DNA from: Candidatus Woesearchaeota archaeon CG11_big_fil_rev_8_21_14_0_20_43_8
Lineage (GTDB): Archaea; Nanobdellota; Nanobdellia; Woesearchaeales; CG08-08-20-14
Assembly (NCBI GenBank): GCA_002762705.1
Contig: PCVE01000014.1
Coordinates: 743-5,991 of the forward strand
Direction of reading: 5' to 3'
DNA: 5,249 bases
The notes beneath the pieces were generated by a model, which did not search any database, was not told the origin of the DNA, and saw only the letters and a program-made list of their open reading frames with translations. Shown here one piece after another: positions 5,080 through 5,249 of the stretch (position 1 is the first letter of the stretch; each line of letters opens with the position of its first letter). A program made the position numbers and the translations under genes.

Positions 5080-5151
5080 GCCTCTGTAGCTCAGTGGTAG
5101 AGCGCGGGTCTTGTAAACCCGAGGTCACGAGTTCAACTCTCGTCAGGGGCT
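5080..5151 (+). tRNA. tRNA-Thr (anticodon TGT)
   Basis: A complete 72-nt cloverleaf. The acceptor is GCCTCTG (5080-5086) with CAGGGGC (5144-5150), one T-G pair, then TA. The D arm is GCTC-AGTGGTA-GAGC (5089-5103), with G26 at 5104. The anticodon stem CGGGT/ACCCG (5105-5109 and 5117-5121) carries loop CTTGTAA, anticodon TGT at 5112-5114, reading ACA threonine codons. The variable loop is AGGTC. The T arm is ACGAG-TTCAACT-CTCGT (5127-5143). The discriminator is T at 5151, as in many archaeal threonine tRNAs. There is no intron and no encoded CCA, so the end must be added enzymatically. The 5' end abuts the second 83-bp repeat, so RNase P has to cut a leader whose repeats begin with the same seven bases. 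Confidence 0.95.
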
Positions 5152-5154
5152 TAA

Positions 5155-5159
5155 TTTTT
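5155..5159 (+). terminator. Oligo-T tract after tRNA-Thr
   Basis: TTTTT starts 4 nt after the tRNA 3' end, an expected archaeal terminator for a single tRNA transcript. Confidence 0.5.
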
Positions 5160-5180
5160 ACTGTTGCTACGCAGTCTCTC

Positions 5181-5188
5181 TATTTATT
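5181..5188 (+). promoter_or_regulatory. Possible TATA box of the gene at the window edge
   Basis: TATTTATT would start transcription near 5211, leaving a leader of about 27 nt that contains an SD at 5223-5228. Moderate match only. Confidence 0.35.
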
Positions 5189-5198
5189 GGATTTTGAA

Positions 5199-5214
5199 CT
5201 AATATTTCTATTAG
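5199..5214. promoter_or_regulatory. Perfect 6-bp inverted repeat near a predicted transcription start
   Basis: CTAATA and TATTAG flank a TTTC spacer and overlap the region where transcription of the last gene should begin. It could be an operator, or chance in AT-rich DNA. Confidence 0.25.
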
Positions 5215-5237
5215 CGAAATTCAGGTGGACTATTGTT

Positions 5238-5249
5238 ATGGTTGTTTCT
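5238..5249 (+). CDS. Probable start of a further gene, cut by the window end
   Basis: AGGTGG (5223-5228) is a good SD, 9 nt before ATG 5238, and a possible TATA box lies at 5181-5188. Only four codons (M-V-V-S) are visible, so the product cannot be guessed. Confidence 0.4.

Noticed and set aside
4914..5086. CRISPR-like array
   Set aside because: Only two contiguous identical units, with no distinct spacers and no cas genes nearby. It is a tandem duplication.

Overview
The window is archaeal. Several genes are preceded at archaeal spacing by TTTATAT-type TATA boxes. Shine-Dalgarno (SD) sites are of the GGTG/GGAGG type, some starts look leaderless, terminators are oligo-T runs, one gene matches a predicted archaeal methyltransferase family, and the tRNA lacks an encoded CCA. 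Small genes, moderate GC and compact spacing would fit a DPANN-type or other small-genome archaeon, but I cannot fix the lineage from sequence alone.

Left part (1-1250), AT-rich: a 75-aa protein of unknown function on the minus strand lies opposite a 54-aa AbrB/SpoVT-like DNA-binding protein. One TATA box (326-334) is placed to serve both directions. A 178-aa helical orphan protein follows with its own promoter.

Middle part (1255-4339), more GC-rich: a two-CBS-domain protein overlaps by 4 nt the gene for a sugar-phosphate nucleotidyltransferase that carries an N-terminal ribbon-helix-helix (RHH) domain, an unusual DNA-binding-plus-enzyme fusion. Next is a SAM-dependent methyltransferase (resembling COG2521) with a leaderless-type promoter. 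Then comes a second, divergent MobA-like nucleotidyltransferase, whose better start is ATG 3500 rather than the longest-frame TTG at 3488. The CBS pair could plausibly sense adenine nucleotides and influence the enzyme translated with it; no pathway is proven by context.

Right part (4340-5249): a non-coding stretch rich in hairpins (4345-4481), then an SD-led gene for an 88-aa small membrane protein with an acidic tail. Two oligo-T tracts follow, then a TATA box and a tRNA-Thr(TGT) gene. Between that TATA box and the tRNA sit two perfect tandem copies of an 83-bp unit. Each copy begins with GCCTCTG, the tRNA's own 5' acceptor strand, and each can fold into two stable hairpins. This looks like insertion and/or tandem expansion exactly at the tRNA 5' end, and is the most unusual feature here. 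The window closes with the probable start of another plus-strand gene at 5238.
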